A stretch of DNA of 64,000 nt from Chitinophaga japonensis. Its GTDB lineage: Bacteria; Bacteroidota; Bacteroidia; Chitinophagales; Chitinophagaceae. The stretch covers positions 1,248,550 through 1,312,549 of the forward strand of contig NZ_VLLG01000002.1 in the NCBI RefSeq assembly GCF_007830125.1, in the 5' to 3' direction. Positions 26,075 through 35,246 of this stretch are shown here, piece by piece. Position 1 is the first letter of the stretch; each line of letters starts with the position of its first letter. A program made the translations under genes and the position numbers. The notes beneath the pieces were generated by a model. It saw only the letters and a list, made by a program, of their open reading frames with translations, was not told where the DNA came from and ran no database searches.

Positions 26075-29000
26075 ATGCCCGAAGTAACAAACAACACACC
26101 CAGATTGCTGGCTGCCGCCAAGGAGTTCAATATTGGCAAGGATACACTCATCGAGTTCCTTGGCAATAAGGGCTATTCTACAGACGGCTTTGGCTCGCCC
26201 AATGCCCGCCTGACGGCTGAAATGTATGCAGCCCTGCAGTCGGAATTCCAGCAGGACAAGGCTAATAAACGCAAAAGCGACCAGATAGCCCTGCCCAAAG
26301 GAAGCGTGTTAGACTCAATGAAGAAAAAGGAGAAGGAAGCGGCAGAAGCAGCAAGCAAGAAGAAAGAAGCGGCCAAAAAAGAAGAACCCGCTCCGGAAGA
26401 AGCAACACCGCCCCCGGCTGAAAAACCGAAACAGGAACCGGCACCGGAACCACGGCCCGCTAAAGCGGCCGAACAACCGGAAGTACCGCCTGTAGCAGCG
26501 CAAGAGCCGCCTAAAACAGAAGCAGCCGAACAACCGGCTGAAGTAAGGAAACCAGAAACACCCCGACTAAACGGACCTAAAGTGGTGGCAACCATAGATC
26601 TGGACGCGCTCCAGGGTAGAAAACCTGCTGTTAAAAAGGAGGAACCCGCGGAGGAAAAAGCCCAGCCCAAACCCCAGCCTTCCGTACAACCGGAAGCCAC
26701 AGCACCGGAAACCAAAGAGGTGAAGGAAGAAAAACCTGCGCCTCCCGCCCCTGCTGCCGCAAAACCTGAAACAAAGGCCCCGGCCCCGCAGGAAGAAAAA
26801 CCTGCCGCACCGGAAGCAACGGAAAAACCTGCTGCCCAGCCGCCTGCGCCGCCCAGGGAAGAAAAGCCCACAGCGACCGCAAAGCCTGCGCCGGAAGCCG
26901 CACCCGAACCGGTGGCGGCCAAAGGCAACGAACCTGGCGCAACGGAAGAAAAGCCGCAGGCGCCCCAGGATGCCGAGCAGGATGAAAACGGTAACAATGT
27001 GATCGAGAACATACAGGCGCAAAAACTGACCGGGCCCAAGGTGATCGGCAAGATCAACCTGCCCGTACAGTCCGACCGGCGCGATAACAAAGGCAACCGG
27101 AATGATGAAAAGCGCAAACGCAAGCGTATCATCATCGAAAAGAAACCGGAGCCTATACAACCGAAAGACTTCTCCAAGGACGATAAACGCGATGGGGCCG
27201 GCGCACCGGCCACCCGCGGCAACCGCCCCGGCGACAACCGACAGGGAGGCCACCGCGGACAAGGGGGCGGCAACCGCCCGCCCGGACAAGGCCCCAGCCG
27301 CCCGCATGCAGCGCCCAACCGTGGGCCCGGCGGACGCGGACCCGGTGGTGGTGGACGCGGAACAGGCCGCGACCGATTTGGACGCGACAAACGCCAGGAG
27401 GATAAAGAAATTGATAAGAACGAGATCCAGAACAAGATCAAGGAAACCATGGCCAAGCTGGGTGGCGGTGGACGCGGCAAAGGCACCAAAGCCAAACAGC
27501 GCCGCGACAAACGTAACGAGCTGGCGGAACAGATGGCCAACCAAAATGCAGAGGACAACAAGCTGCAGGTAACGGAATTTATTTCCGTGAGCGAGCTGGC
27601 CAACCTGATGGACGTAAGCTTTGCAGAAGTGATCTCCAAATGTATGGGCCTGGGCATCATGGTATCCATCAACCAGCGCCTGGACGCAGAGGTGATAGAA
27701 CTGGTAGCCGGCGAATTTGGCTACGAAGTGGAATTCATTGGCCTGGACGACGTGGAGGAAGTGGAAGAAGAAGAAGAAGAGGATGCAGAAGAGGACCTGG
27801 TGCCAAGAGCGCCTATTGTGACCATCATGGGTCACGTAGACCATGGTAAAACATCTTTGCTGGACTATATCCGTAACGCCAACGTGGTAGCCGGTGAGGC
27901 AGGGGGCATTACCCAGCACATCGGGGCCTACCAGGTAACTACGGCCAACGGTAAAAAGCTCACCTTCCTGGATACCCCTGGTCACGAAGCCTTTACGGCC
28001 ATGCGTGCCCGCGGTGCCAAGGTAGCCGACATCGCCGTGATCGTGATTGCAGCGGACGACGCCATCATGCCCCAGACGCGTGAGGCCATCTCCCACTCAC
28101 AGGCAGCCGGGCTGCCCATGGTGTTTGCCATCAACAAAGTGGACAAGGAAGGCTCCAATCCTGAAAAGATCAAGGAACAGCTGGCACAGATGAACCTGCT
28201 GGTGGAAGACTGGGGCGGTAAATACCAGAGCCAGGAAATTTCTGCCAAAAGCGGTCTGAACATCGACGTGCTGCTGGAAAAAATACTGCTGGAAGCAGAA
28301 CTGCTGGAGCTGAAGGCCAACCCCGGACGCGAAGGCTCCGGCAGCATCATAGAAGCATCCCTGGACAAAGGCCGCGGCTATGTGGCCACCGGCCTGGTAC
28401 AGAACGGTACCCTGCGCCAGGGAGACACCATCGTGAGCGGCGCCTTCTATGGTAAGATCAAGGCCATGTTCAATGAACGCGGCCAGCGGATCAACGAAGC
28501 CGGCCCCTCCGCACCGGTGCAGCTGCTGGGCCTCAACGGCGCCCCGCAGGCGGGTGAGAAGTTCAAGATGTACGCAGACGAGGCGGAAGCCAAGGATGTG
28601 GCCAACCGCCGCGCGCAGATCATCCGCGAACAGGGCATCCGCACCAAGAAGCACATTACGCTGGATGAAATTGGCCGCCGCCTGGCGCTGGGCAACTTCA
28701 AACAGTTGAATATCATCATCAAAGGTGACTTTGACGGTTCCGTAGAGGCGCTGAGCGACTCCCTGCAGAAACTGTCTACCGAGGAGATAGCCATCAGCGT
28801 GGTGCACAAGGCCGTAGGCCAGATCACCGAATCGGACGTACTGCTGGCTACTGCTTCAGACGCCATCATTGTGGGCTTCCAGGTGCGCCCGTCTTCACAG
28901 GCCGCCAAGCTGGCAGAGAAAGAGAACATCGAGATACGTACCTACTCCATCATCTACGACGCCATAGACGAGCTGAAGAGCGCCATGGAAGGCATGCTGG

Positions 29001-29308
29001 AGCCGAAAATAGAGAAGAAGGTAGTGGCCAACGTGGAAGTACGCGAAACCTACCGCTTCGACAAGGTGACCGTAGCCGGCTGCTTTGTGCTGGATGGTAA
29101 GCTTACCCGCAATACCAGGGTAAACCTGGTGCGCGAGGGTATCGTGATCTACTCCGGCGAGCTGGGCTCCCTGAAACGCTACAAGGACGACGTGAAAGAA
29201 GTAGTGTCCAACATGGAGTGCGGTTTAAGTATCAGGAACTACAACGATCTCAAAGTAGGCGATATAGTGGAAGGATTTGAGGAAGTGGAAGTAAAACGTA
29301 CACTGTAA
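26075..29308 (+). CDS. infB: Translation initiation factor IF-2
   Basis: About 1077 residues from ATG 26075 ([19 protein letters not shown]); the frame is open to 25991 but the extension has no family match. An N-terminal IF2_N motif is followed by about 400 residues of low-complexity Pro/Ala/Glu/Lys and then Gly/Arg/Asn sequence. A second IF2_N domain follows. The GTPase domain has [10 protein letters not shown] (about 586), DTPGHEAF and NKVD, then domains II-IV. It positions fMet-tRNA on the 30S subunit. Long disordered N-termini are normal in Bacteroidota. It is followed by a word-type inverted repeat at 29309. Confidence 0.97.
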   Translation: MPEVTNNTPRLLAAAKEFNIGKDTLIEFLGNKGYSTDGFGSPNARLTAEMYAALQSEFQQDKANKRKSDQIALPKGSVLDSMKKKEKEAAEAASKKKEAAKKEEPAPEEATPPPAEKPKQEPAPEPRPAKAAEQPEVPPVAAQEPPKTEAAEQPAEVRKPETPRLNGPKVVATIDLDALQGRKPAVKKEEPAEEKAQPKPQPSVQPEATAPETKEVKEEKPAPPAPAAAKPETKAPAPQEEKPAAPEATEKPAAQPPAPPREEKPTATAKPAPEAAPEPVAAKGNEPGATEEKPQAPQDAEQDENGNNVIENIQAQKLTGPKVIGKINLPVQSDRRDNKGNRNDEKRKRKRIIIEKKPEPIQPKDFSKDDKRDGAGAPATRGNRPGDNRQGGHRGQGGGNRPPGQGPSRPHAAPNRGPGGRGPGGGGRGTGRDRFGRDKRQEDKEIDKNEIQNKIKETMAKLGGGGRGKGTKAKQRRDKRNELAEQMANQNAEDNKLQVTEFISVSELANLMDVSFAEVISKCMGLGIMVSINQRLDAEVIELVAGEFGYEVEFIGLDDVEEVEEEEEEDAEEDLVPRAPIVTIMGHVDHGKTSLLDYIRNANVVAGEAGGITQHIGAYQVTTANGKKLTFLDTPGHEAFTAMRARGAKVADIAVIVIAADDAIMPQTREAISHSQAAGLPMVFAINKVDKEGSNPEKIKEQLAQMNLLVEDWGGKYQSQEISAKSGLNIDVLLEKILLEAELLELKANPGREGSGSIIEASLDKGRGYVATGLVQNGTLRQGDTIVSGAFYGKIKAMFNERGQRINEAGPSAPVQLLGLNGAPQAGEKFKMYADEAEAKDVANRRAQIIREQGIRTKKHITLDEIGRRLALGNFKQLNIIIKGDFDGSVEALSDSLQKLSTEEIAISVVHKAVGQITESDVLLATASDAIIVGFQVRPSSQAAKLAEKENIEIRTYSIIYDAIDELKSAMEGMLEPKIEKKVVANVEVRETYRFDKVTVAGCFVLDGKLTRNTRVNLVREGIVIYSGELGSLKRYKDDVKEVVSNMECGLSIRNYNDLKVGDIVEGFEEVEVKRTL

Positions 29309-29382
29309 AGCCAAAAGCATAAAGCAACGAAGCTGAAAGCCGTAACAACCTGTTGCACAAGCTTTCGGCTTCGTTGCTTTAT
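29309..29382. repeat. Inverted repeat after infB, AAAGC-word family
   Basis: Starts right after the infB TAA. The left arm AGCCAAAAGCATAAAGCAAC, then GAAGCTGAAAGC, is complementary to the right arm GCTTTCGGCTTCGTTGCTTT, then ATA, with T-rich sequence next. It would form a long hairpin and may terminate the infB transcript. A related copy is at 53023-53112. Confidence 0.7.
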
Positions 29383-29448
29383 ATATTTTTAGTGTAATAA
29401 AGTTTTGTTAAAACCGGCAGGATGCACTACTGCCGCTGGTTTATTGGT

Positions 29449-29456
29449 TATTTTTG
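29449..29456 (+). promoter_or_regulatory. Candidate -7 box upstream of the SurA-like gene
   Basis: TATTTTTG matches TAnnTTTG and ends 33 bases before the preferred ATG at 29490. No clear -33 TTTG was found at the right spacing. Confidence 0.35.
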
Positions 29457-29489
29457 AAACCGCGCATGAAACACACTGCATTCGTTAGT

Positions 29490-30872
29490 ATGAACAAATT
29501 TTTGGCATTATCTGCAGGGGTCCTGCTGCTGTGGCAAACAGCTGCGGCGCAGCAAAAAATGGTGGCAGATAAGATTGCGGCCATTGTTGGGGACAAGATC
29601 ATCCTGAAATCCGATATAGACGGCGAATTAATGAACATGCAGCGTAATACGCCGGATAATACGCTGCCGCCCAATGCCGCCTGCACCATTATGGAGCAGA
29701 TCATTGCCCAGAAAGTAATGGTGCTGCAGGCAGAACGGGACAGCCTGCCCATCAGCGACGCCGACGTGGACGGCCAGATAGAGAACCGTATCCGTTATTT
29801 CGAGGACCTTTACGGCTCCCGGGAAAAAATGAAGGAAGTGACCGGGTACTCCATCTACCAGTTACGCGAGCGTTTCCGCCAACCCATCCGGGAAGGCCTG
29901 CTGGCCAAAGCCATGCGCGACAAGATCGTGGACGCCATCAAGGTAACGCCCTCTGAAGTGCAGCGGGAATATGAGAGCATTCCGAAGGACAGCCTCCCGT
30001 TCTATGAATCCGAGCTGGAAGTAGGCCAGCTGGTGGTGCTGCCCAAAGCCACCCGGGAAATGGAGCAGTACGCGGTAGACCGCCTGCTGGATTTCCGGAA
30101 AAGGGTGGAAAGCAAAGAAGCCGATTTCAGCTCCCTGGCCATCCTCTATTCGGAAGACCCGGGGGTAAAGGAAAATAAAGGTATTTATATCCTGAACCGC
30201 AACGATAAAGGCACCTGGGACCCTGACTTCCTGGCGGCCTCTTTCCGCCTGAAAGAAGGAGAGATCTCCTCACCGGTGAAAACCCAGTTCGGGTACCACC
30301 TGATACAGTGCCTGAAGCGGCAGGGCGACCATATTACCGTACAGCATATCCTGGTAAAACCCAACATTACCAGCTCCGATATAGCGCTGGCCACCAAAAA
30401 GCTGGATACCATCCGCACGGCCATTATGGAGCACCGCTACAACTTTGGCGAAGCAGTGGCCAAGTACAGCGACGCCCAGATGGCAAAATTTGATGGCGGC
30501 ATGCTGCAGAACAGGATGACAGGCGGCACCTTTATCACAATCGATCAACTGGACGATCCCTCCACCCGCGATATTGTGCTGATGCTGGACACCCTGAAGG
30601 CGGGCCAGATATCCGCCCCTGTGCAGTTCACCGACGAGCAGGGCCGTACCGCCGTGCGCCTGGTGTACCTGAAAACACGCACCCAGCCGCACCGGGAGAA
30701 CCTGCAGGACGACTATGCCCGCGTACAGCAGCGAACCCTGCAGATAAAGCAGGGGGAGGCCGTGAACAAATGGCTGATGGAGAAGATACCTACCTACTAT
30801 ATACACGTGGATGATGAGTACAGGAACTGTGGCCACATCTCCACCTGGCTGGCCAGTACGGCCAAGCAGTAG
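29490..30872 (+). CDS. SurA-like periplasmic peptidylprolyl isomerase
   Basis: About 460 residues from ATG 29490, which gives a clean signal peptide (MNKFLALSAGVLLLWQTAAA); ATG 29466 and TTG 29454 are upstream options. A SurA_N-like helical region is followed by two parvulin (PpiC) domains. The first contains ELEVGQLVVLPKA ... GTWDPDFLAASFRLKEGEIS and TQFGYHLIQCL. The second has ITVQHILVKPNI and FDGGMLQNRMTGG. It likely chaperones outer-membrane proteins through the periplasm. It stands between infB and purF with its own candidate promoter, and a word-type inverted repeat begins at its stop codon. Confidence 0.92.
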   Translation: MNKFLALSAGVLLLWQTAAAQQKMVADKIAAIVGDKIILKSDIDGELMNMQRNTPDNTLPPNAACTIMEQIIAQKVMVLQAERDSLPISDADVDGQIENRIRYFEDLYGSREKMKEVTGYSIYQLRERFRQPIREGLLAKAMRDKIVDAIKVTPSEVQREYESIPKDSLPFYESELEVGQLVVLPKATREMEQYAVDRLLDFRKRVESKEADFSSLAILYSEDPGVKENKGIYILNRNDKGTWDPDFLAASFRLKEGEISSPVKTQFGYHLIQCLKRQGDHITVQHILVKPNITSSDIALATKKLDTIRTAIMEHRYNFGEAVAKYSDAQMAKFDGGMLQNRMTGGTFITIDQLDDPSTRDIVLMLDTLKAGQISAPVQFTDEQGRTAVRLVYLKTRTQPHRENLQDDYARVQQRTLQIKQGEAVNKWLMEKIPTYYIHVDDEYRNCGHISTWLASTAKQ

Positions 30873-30998
30873 AAAATTCCAAATCCCAAAATCCAAATCC
30901 CAAACGACGGGGATAGTCTCCTGAATTAAAGGGAAATGTCCTTTACTTGTAGCCCTGCATTTTATTTTGGAATTTGGATTTTGGGATTTGGAATTTTT
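30873..30998. repeat. Inverted repeat, CCAAATCCCAAA family, copy 1
   Basis: The left arm begins on the first base after the SurA-like stop (AAAATTCCAAATCCCAAAAT...). The right arm (30965-30998, TTTTGGAATTTGGATTTTGG...) is its reverse complement over about 30 bases, with a 60-base central segment. The right arm provides a TTTG spaced correctly for the purF -7 box. Confidence 0.85.
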
Positions 30999-31012
30999 TA
31001 GCCGTAACTTTG
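30980..31012 (+). promoter_or_regulatory. purF promoter partly made by the repeat arm
   Basis: TAACTTTG (31005-31012) fits the -7 consensus. TTTG at 30980-30983 lies 21 bases upstream, inside the inverted-repeat arm. The purF ATG is at 31034. Confidence 0.55.
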
Positions 31013-31033
31013 CGCTTTCAATTTCAAACCGGG

Positions 31034-32881
31034 ATGAGTGAAGCGATAAAGCATGAATGCGGCCTTGCATTCATAAGATTAAGAAAACCATTCTCTTATT
31101 ATCAACAAAAATACGGGACGGTTTTCTTTGGACTCAATAAGCTGTACCTGCTGATGGAAAAGCAGCATAACCGTGGCCAGGATGGGGCGGGTATAGCCAC
31201 TGTAAAGCTCAACACGGAACCCGGTGTGCCGTTTATGCAGCGCATGCGCAGCAGCGCACCGCAAGCCATCGGCGATATTTTCGGCAAGATCCGCGACGAG
31301 ATACAGGAAATTGAAAAATACCAGCCCGAGATCACCAAATACCCGGGCCTCATGAAAGGGCACGTGCGCTTCCTTGGCGAACTGCTGATGGGGCACCTGC
31401 GCTACGCCACCCAGGGCAAGAACAATGTAGAGCTCTGCCACCCCTTTGTCCGCTATAATACCATTCCTGCACGCAATCTTACCCTTGCCGGCAACTTTAA
31501 CCTGGTGAATGCCGACGAGCTGTTCCGGTTTGTGAACGTAGATCCCGGTGAAGTGCACCGCAACAGCGACCTGGCCGCCATGCTGGAAGTAGTGCATCAC
31601 TTCCTCTGCCAGGAAGACGAGGTGCGCCGCAACGGGCTGGATGTAAAGCATATCCTCCGGCAGGCCTTCTCCATGTTTGACGGGGGCTACCATGTGTGCG
31701 GCCTCATCGGCACCGGCGATGCTTTTGTTATGCGCGATGCCCATGGCATACGCCCCTCCTACTACTATATTAACGATGATGTGATCGTAGCCGCCTCCGA
31801 AAGGGCCGCCATTCGTACCGCCTTCAATGTGGGCGAGAACGAGGTGCTGGAGCTGATGCCCGGCAATGCCCTCATTGTTAAGAACGACGGGGAGTACAGC
31901 ATAGAGCAGATACTGGAGCCGCAGGAGCGCAAAGCCTGCAGCTTTGAGCGGATCTACTTTTCCCGCGGCAACGATGAAAAGATCTACAAGGAACGGTCCG
32001 GCCTGGGCTACAACCTGTCCGAAACCGTGCTGAAAGCCATTGACAACGACCTGCGCAATACCATCTTCTCCTTTATACCCAATACCGCAGAAGTAGCTTT
32101 CTACGGCATGATAAAAGGCATGGAAGACTACCTGAACCGCATTAAGGTGGAACGCATCCTTTCCTGGGGCAAGGACTATGACGAGGCCAGGCTCACCGAA
32201 ATGGTGAACCGCCGGGTACGTATAGACAAGATCGCCATCAAGGACGTGAAAATGCGCACCTTTATTGCCGAAGATGCCGGCCGTAATGAAATGGTGCAGC
32301 ACGTATATGACATCACCTACGGCACCGTACGGCCCGGCATTGACACCCTGGCCGTGATAGACGACTCCATTGTGCGCGGCACCACCCTGCGCGAAAGCAT
32401 TATCAAAATGCTGGACCGCCTGGGACCGAAGCGCATTATCATCATTTCCTCCGCCCCCCAGATCCGCTACCCGGACTGCTATGGCATAGACATGAGCAAA
32501 ATGGGCGATTTCGTGGCTTTCCAGGCCGCCATTGCCCTGCTGAAGGAACAGGGCAAGGAATACATCCTGCAGGAAGCCTATGGCCTGTGCAAGGAGCTGC
32601 AGCGTACCAACACCCTGCATGCGCAGAACGTGGTGCGCAACATCTACAAGCCCTTTACGCCGGAAGAGCTGTCCGCCAAAATAGCCGAGATCATCACCCC
32701 CGCAGGGATCAATGCCAAAGTAGACGTGATCTACCAGTCCATTGAGAACCTGCACAAAGCCTGCCCCAATAACCTGGGCGACTGGTACTTTACCGGCAAC
32801 TATCCTACGCCGGGCGGTAACCGCGTGGTGAACAAGGCTTTTATGAACTACATGGAGGGCAGGAATGAGCGGGGCTATTGA
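31034..32881 (+). CDS. purF: Amidophosphoribosyltransferase
   Basis: A 615-residue glutamine PRPP amidotransferase, first committed step of purine synthesis. The N-terminal Ntn glutaminase starts at Cys9 (HECGLAFIRL), so an eight-residue propeptide must be removed or the start is processed. Glutaminase motifs include NRGQDGAG and MGHLRYATQG. The PRTase PRPP loop is LAVIDDSIVRGTTL. The protein is longer than E. coli PurF and of the Bacteroidota type with FGLNKLYLLMEKQHNRGQ. The ATG at 31034 is preferred over 30974, which would translate the repeat arm. Confidence 0.93.
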   Translation: MSEAIKHECGLAFIRLRKPFSYYQQKYGTVFFGLNKLYLLMEKQHNRGQDGAGIATVKLNTEPGVPFMQRMRSSAPQAIGDIFGKIRDEIQEIEKYQPEITKYPGLMKGHVRFLGELLMGHLRYATQGKNNVELCHPFVRYNTIPARNLTLAGNFNLVNADELFRFVNVDPGEVHRNSDLAAMLEVVHHFLCQEDEVRRNGLDVKHILRQAFSMFDGGYHVCGLIGTGDAFVMRDAHGIRPSYYYINDDVIVAASERAAIRTAFNVGENEVLELMPGNALIVKNDGEYSIEQILEPQERKACSFERIYFSRGNDEKIYKERSGLGYNLSETVLKAIDNDLRNTIFSFIPNTAEVAFYGMIKGMEDYLNRIKVERILSWGKDYDEARLTEMVNRRVRIDKIAIKDVKMRTFIAEDAGRNEMVQHVYDITYGTVRPGIDTLAVIDDSIVRGTTLRESIIKMLDRLGPKRIIIISSAPQIRYPDCYGIDMSKMGDFVAFQAAIALLKEQGKEYILQEAYGLCKELQRTNTLHAQNVVRNIYKPFTPEELSAKIAEIITPAGINAKVDVIYQSIENLHKACPNNLGDWYFTGNYPTPGGNRVVNKAFMNYMEGRNERGY

Positions 32882-33074
32882 TCAAGGGGCCTGCTTCACA
32901 TATTCCAAGAATAAGTAATATTACTTCCGCAACTACTGCGTGTTAATTTTATTTTAAATCGCGCTGCGGCTGGCTGCCGGATTGCAGTAAGGCTTTAACT
33001 TTCTGCTAATACTGAAAATCCGTATTTTCGTTATGGTTATTAATGGTTTTCAGCATATGAAACCTGCATGACAG

Positions 33075-33575
33075 ATGAAAACATTGCTCCTCATCCGCCA
33101 CGCAAAATCGAGCTGGAACGACCCTGACCAGGATGACTTCGACAGGCCCCTGAACAAACGCGGCAAACAGAATGCTCCTGAAATGGCCGGCCGGCTGATG
33201 CACAAGGGAATGGTACCGGAATTGATCATCTCCAGTCCCGCCAAGCGCGCGCGCACTACCGCCAAGATCATGGCCCGGGAGTGGAAGTATCCCAAAGAGG
33301 CCATCCTGCTGGAAGAAGAATTGTACCTGTGCTACGCTTCTACCTTCCTGAAAGTGATCACCAAAATTGACGATGATTTTGACGTAGTCGCCATTTTTGC
33401 CCACAACCCGGGCATCACCGATTTTGCCAACTACCTGACCGAAGAGATCCGGATAGACAATGTGCCTACCGCCGGCATCTTTGCCGTGGAAGCCGATATT
33501 TCCTCCTGGAAAGATTTTGACCGGGGCCACAAGAAGTTCCTCTTTTTTGACTACCCTAAACAGGAGATGGTCTGA
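33075..33575 (+). CDS. SixA-like histidine phosphatase
   Basis: A 166-residue histidine phosphatase. The catalytic motif LLIRHAKSSW near residues 5-14 and the second histidine in FAHNPGITDF (near residue 115) are both present, and the length fits the SixA subgroup. SixA removes phosphate from histidine phosphotransfer proteins, but the true substrate here is unknown. The gene is isolated between purF and a convergent proC. A TATTTTCG box near 33022 may be its promoter. An inverted repeat begins right after its stop. Confidence 0.9.
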   Translation: MKTLLLIRHAKSSWNDPDQDDFDRPLNKRGKQNAPEMAGRLMHKGMVPELIISSPAKRARTTAKIMAREWKYPKEAILLEEELYLCYASTFLKVITKIDDDFDVVAIFAHNPGITDFANYLTEEIRIDNVPTAGIFAVEADISSWKDFDRGHKKFLFFDYPKQEMV

Positions 33576-33740
33576 AAACTCCAAATCCCAACGGGGAAAT
33601 CCCAAGTTCCAAATCCCAAATTCCAAACAGCGGAAGTGCGTCAAAAGTAAAATCAGGCTGCATTTAGTTGAAGCATCTGTGTTCCTGTTTGGAATTTGGG
33701 ATTTGGAACTTGGAATTTGGGATTTGGAGTTTGGAATTTC
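33576..33740. repeat. Inverted repeat, CCAAATCCCAAA family, copy 2
   Basis: Fills the gap between the convergent SixA-like and proC genes. Left arm 33576-33630 (AAACTCCAAATCCCAACGGG ... CCAAATCCCAAATTCCAAAC), right arm 33689-33740 (GTTTGGAATTTGGGATTTGG ... GATTTGGAGTTTGGAATTTC), each a tandem of related words. Position suggests a bidirectional terminator. Confidence 0.87.
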
Positions 33741-34541
33741 TTATCCCTTCACGATCTTGTTATAAGAAACGGTGATTCCCTTTATTAGTGAAGAGCTGAA
33801 GCCCTGGTGCTCCATTTCATTCAGGCCGGCAATGGTGCAGCCTTTGGGCGTGGTTACCTTGTCTATTTCCTCTTCCGGGTGCCGGTTGCCGCTGATCAGC
33901 AGGGCGGCGGCTCCTTTCACGGTTTGTGCGGCAATCAGGTTGGCCGTCTGCACGTCAAAGCCTATTTCAATGCCCCCCTGTATGCTGGCCCGTATAAAGC
34001 GCAGCGCATAGGCAATGCCGCAGGCGCCCAGTACGGTGGCCGCGTCCATCAGCTTTTCATCTATGCTTACGGTCACGCCTAGCTGGTCAAACAGCTCCTT
34101 GATCCATACCGCCTGTTCCGCCGTAGTGTTCCGGTGGCAGATGCAGGTCATGGACTCCTGTATGGCAATGGCGGTATTGGGCATGGCCCTTACCACCGGC
34201 ATGCCTTTACCGGCTATCTGCTCCAGCTCGTCCATGCTTACCCCGGTCACTACGCTTACCAGCATCTGCCGGGTGGGGTCAAAAGCGCTTTTGAACTGGC
34301 TGAGCACCTCTTTTACGTTATAGGGCTTTAATGCTACAATGATCACGTCTGCCGCGGCAATGGCGCGTGCGTTATCCGTTTCCGCCTGCACGCCCTGCTG
34401 CTGCAGGCCGGCTAATGTGGCAAGATTACGTTTGGTGATAATGATATCTGATGCGCTGACAAATCCGCTTTTCAGCACCCCCTGCGCAATCGCTGATCCC
34501 AGGTTACCTCCTCCTATGATGGCAATTTTCTTGGCTGACAT
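33741..34541 (-). CDS. proC: Pyrroline-5-carboxylate reductase
   Basis: A 266-residue ProC catalysing the last step of proline synthesis, NAD(P)H-dependent. The Rossmann motif IAIIGGGNLGSAIAQG is at the N-terminus; VVRAMPNTAI and the C-terminal dimer signature TPKGCTIAGLNEMEHQGF are diagnostic. Length is normal. It is convergent with the SixA-like gene across an inverted repeat. A hairpin at 34591-34635 separates it from the NUMOD4 gene upstream, so it is probably transcribed alone. Confidence 0.95.
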   Translation of the reverse strand: MSAKKIAIIGGGNLGSAIAQGVLKSGFVSASDIIITKRNLATLAGLQQQGVQAETDNARAIAAADVIIVALKPYNVKEVLSQFKSAFDPTRQMLVSVVTGVSMDELEQIAGKGMPVVRAMPNTAIAIQESMTCICHRNTTAEQAVWIKELFDQLGVTVSIDEKLMDAATVLGACGIAYALRFIRASIQGGIEIGFDVQTANLIAAQTVKGAAALLISGNRHPEEEIDKVTTPKGCTIAGLNEMEHQGFSSSLIKGITVSYNKIVKG

Positions 34542-34590
34542 ATCCTCTTTTTGATTTGGACAAAAGTAAAATATAATGCGCGGAAATTAA

Positions 34591-34635
34591 CTAAGGCCAT
34601 CCGTCCCGCCGTAAAACGGGGCAGTATGGCCTTAG
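34591..34635 (-). terminator. Hairpin downstream of the NUMOD4 gene
   Basis: CTAAGGCCAT (34591-34600) pairs with ATGGCCTTAG (34626-34635), with an inner GTCCCGCC/ACGGGGC partial stem. On the minus strand it is followed by TTAATTT. It is a likely terminator of the gene at 34677-35246. Confidence 0.6.
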
Positions 34636-34676
34636 TCAGACAACATCATTTATGATCATTCCTGGAAAGCCAGGCT

Positions 34677-35246
34677 TTAATCCAGACTTACGTGGCTCCA
34701 GTTCTCGCCGCTCTTGATGCGGTACAACTGCATTTCGCTGATGTCGAACTGCTCTGCGATCTGTTTCATGGTGCGCTTGCCGGGCTTGGCCAGCAGGCGT
34801 TTGATACTTTTCACCTTGTTTACGTTCAGCTTCAGCCCCTTCAGGCGGTTGCGCTGCTTTTCCTTGTAAGCCAGCTTGGCCGGGCTTTTCTGCTGGTGCT
34901 TTTCCATTTCCTCTTTGGTGGCCCAGCGCAGGTTGGACGCTTTGTTGTTCTTTTTATCGTAGTCCAGGTGTATTACGTATTTATAGGAACGTCCCGGGCG
35001 CTTGTTGAACAGCTTGGCTACCTCCCGGTGCAGGTACAGCGACTGATAGCTATCTGCCGGTTTTACATTCAGAACAGTGTATCCTTCCACGGTAGAGCCG
35101 GATAATAGCTTGCCATCCTCTATCTTCTCGTTGTAACTGACAACCCTCCCCATGTTAGACACGGCATATCGCTTGCGCAAGGCAGATTTGTTTTTGATCT
35201 GCAAGTCTTTCCAGACTTCGTTTTTCAGGTTTTTAAATGTGGCCAT
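34677..35246 (-). CDS. NUMOD4/HNH-like homing-nuclease-derived DNA-binding protein
   Basis: A 189-residue protein. The N-terminus has NUMOD4 character (EVWKDLQ, YAVSNMGRVVSY, GYTVLNVKP). An HNH-like core VIHLDYDKKNNKASNLRWAT keeps HxD, NN and NLRW but lacks the first histidine of typical HNH sites. The C-terminus is a helix-turn-helix (TMKQIAEQFDISEMQLYRIK). Homing endonucleases of this layout usually sit in introns or phages; this one is a freestanding chromosomal gene with no intron in sight. It may be a domesticated DNA-binding regulator or a solitary mobile nuclease. Confidence 0.8.
   Translation of the reverse strand: MATFKNLKNEVWKDLQIKNKSALRKRYAVSNMGRVVSYNEKIEDGKLLSGSTVEGYTVLNVKPADSYQSLYLHREVAKLFNKRPGRSYKYVIHLDYDKKNNKASNLRWATKEEMEKHQQKSPAKLAYKEKQRNRLKGLKLNVNKVKSIKRLLAKPGKRTMKQIAEQFDISEMQLYRIKSGENWSHVSLD

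Noticed and set aside
26173..28096. Long minus-strand open frames opposite infB (about 500 residues each)
   Set aside because: They are shadows of the Pro/Ala/Glu/Lys- and Gly/Arg-rich infB region; low complexity, mutually overlapping, with no family signature.
31079..32755. 558-residue minus-strand open frame opposite purF
   Set aside because: His/Gly/Val-rich shadow of purF codons; no motif, and purF itself has all catalytic signatures.
33460..33765. Frames rich in FGIWDLELGIWDLEFGI
   Set aside because: Direct translations of the CCAAATCCCAAA repeat arms, not genes.
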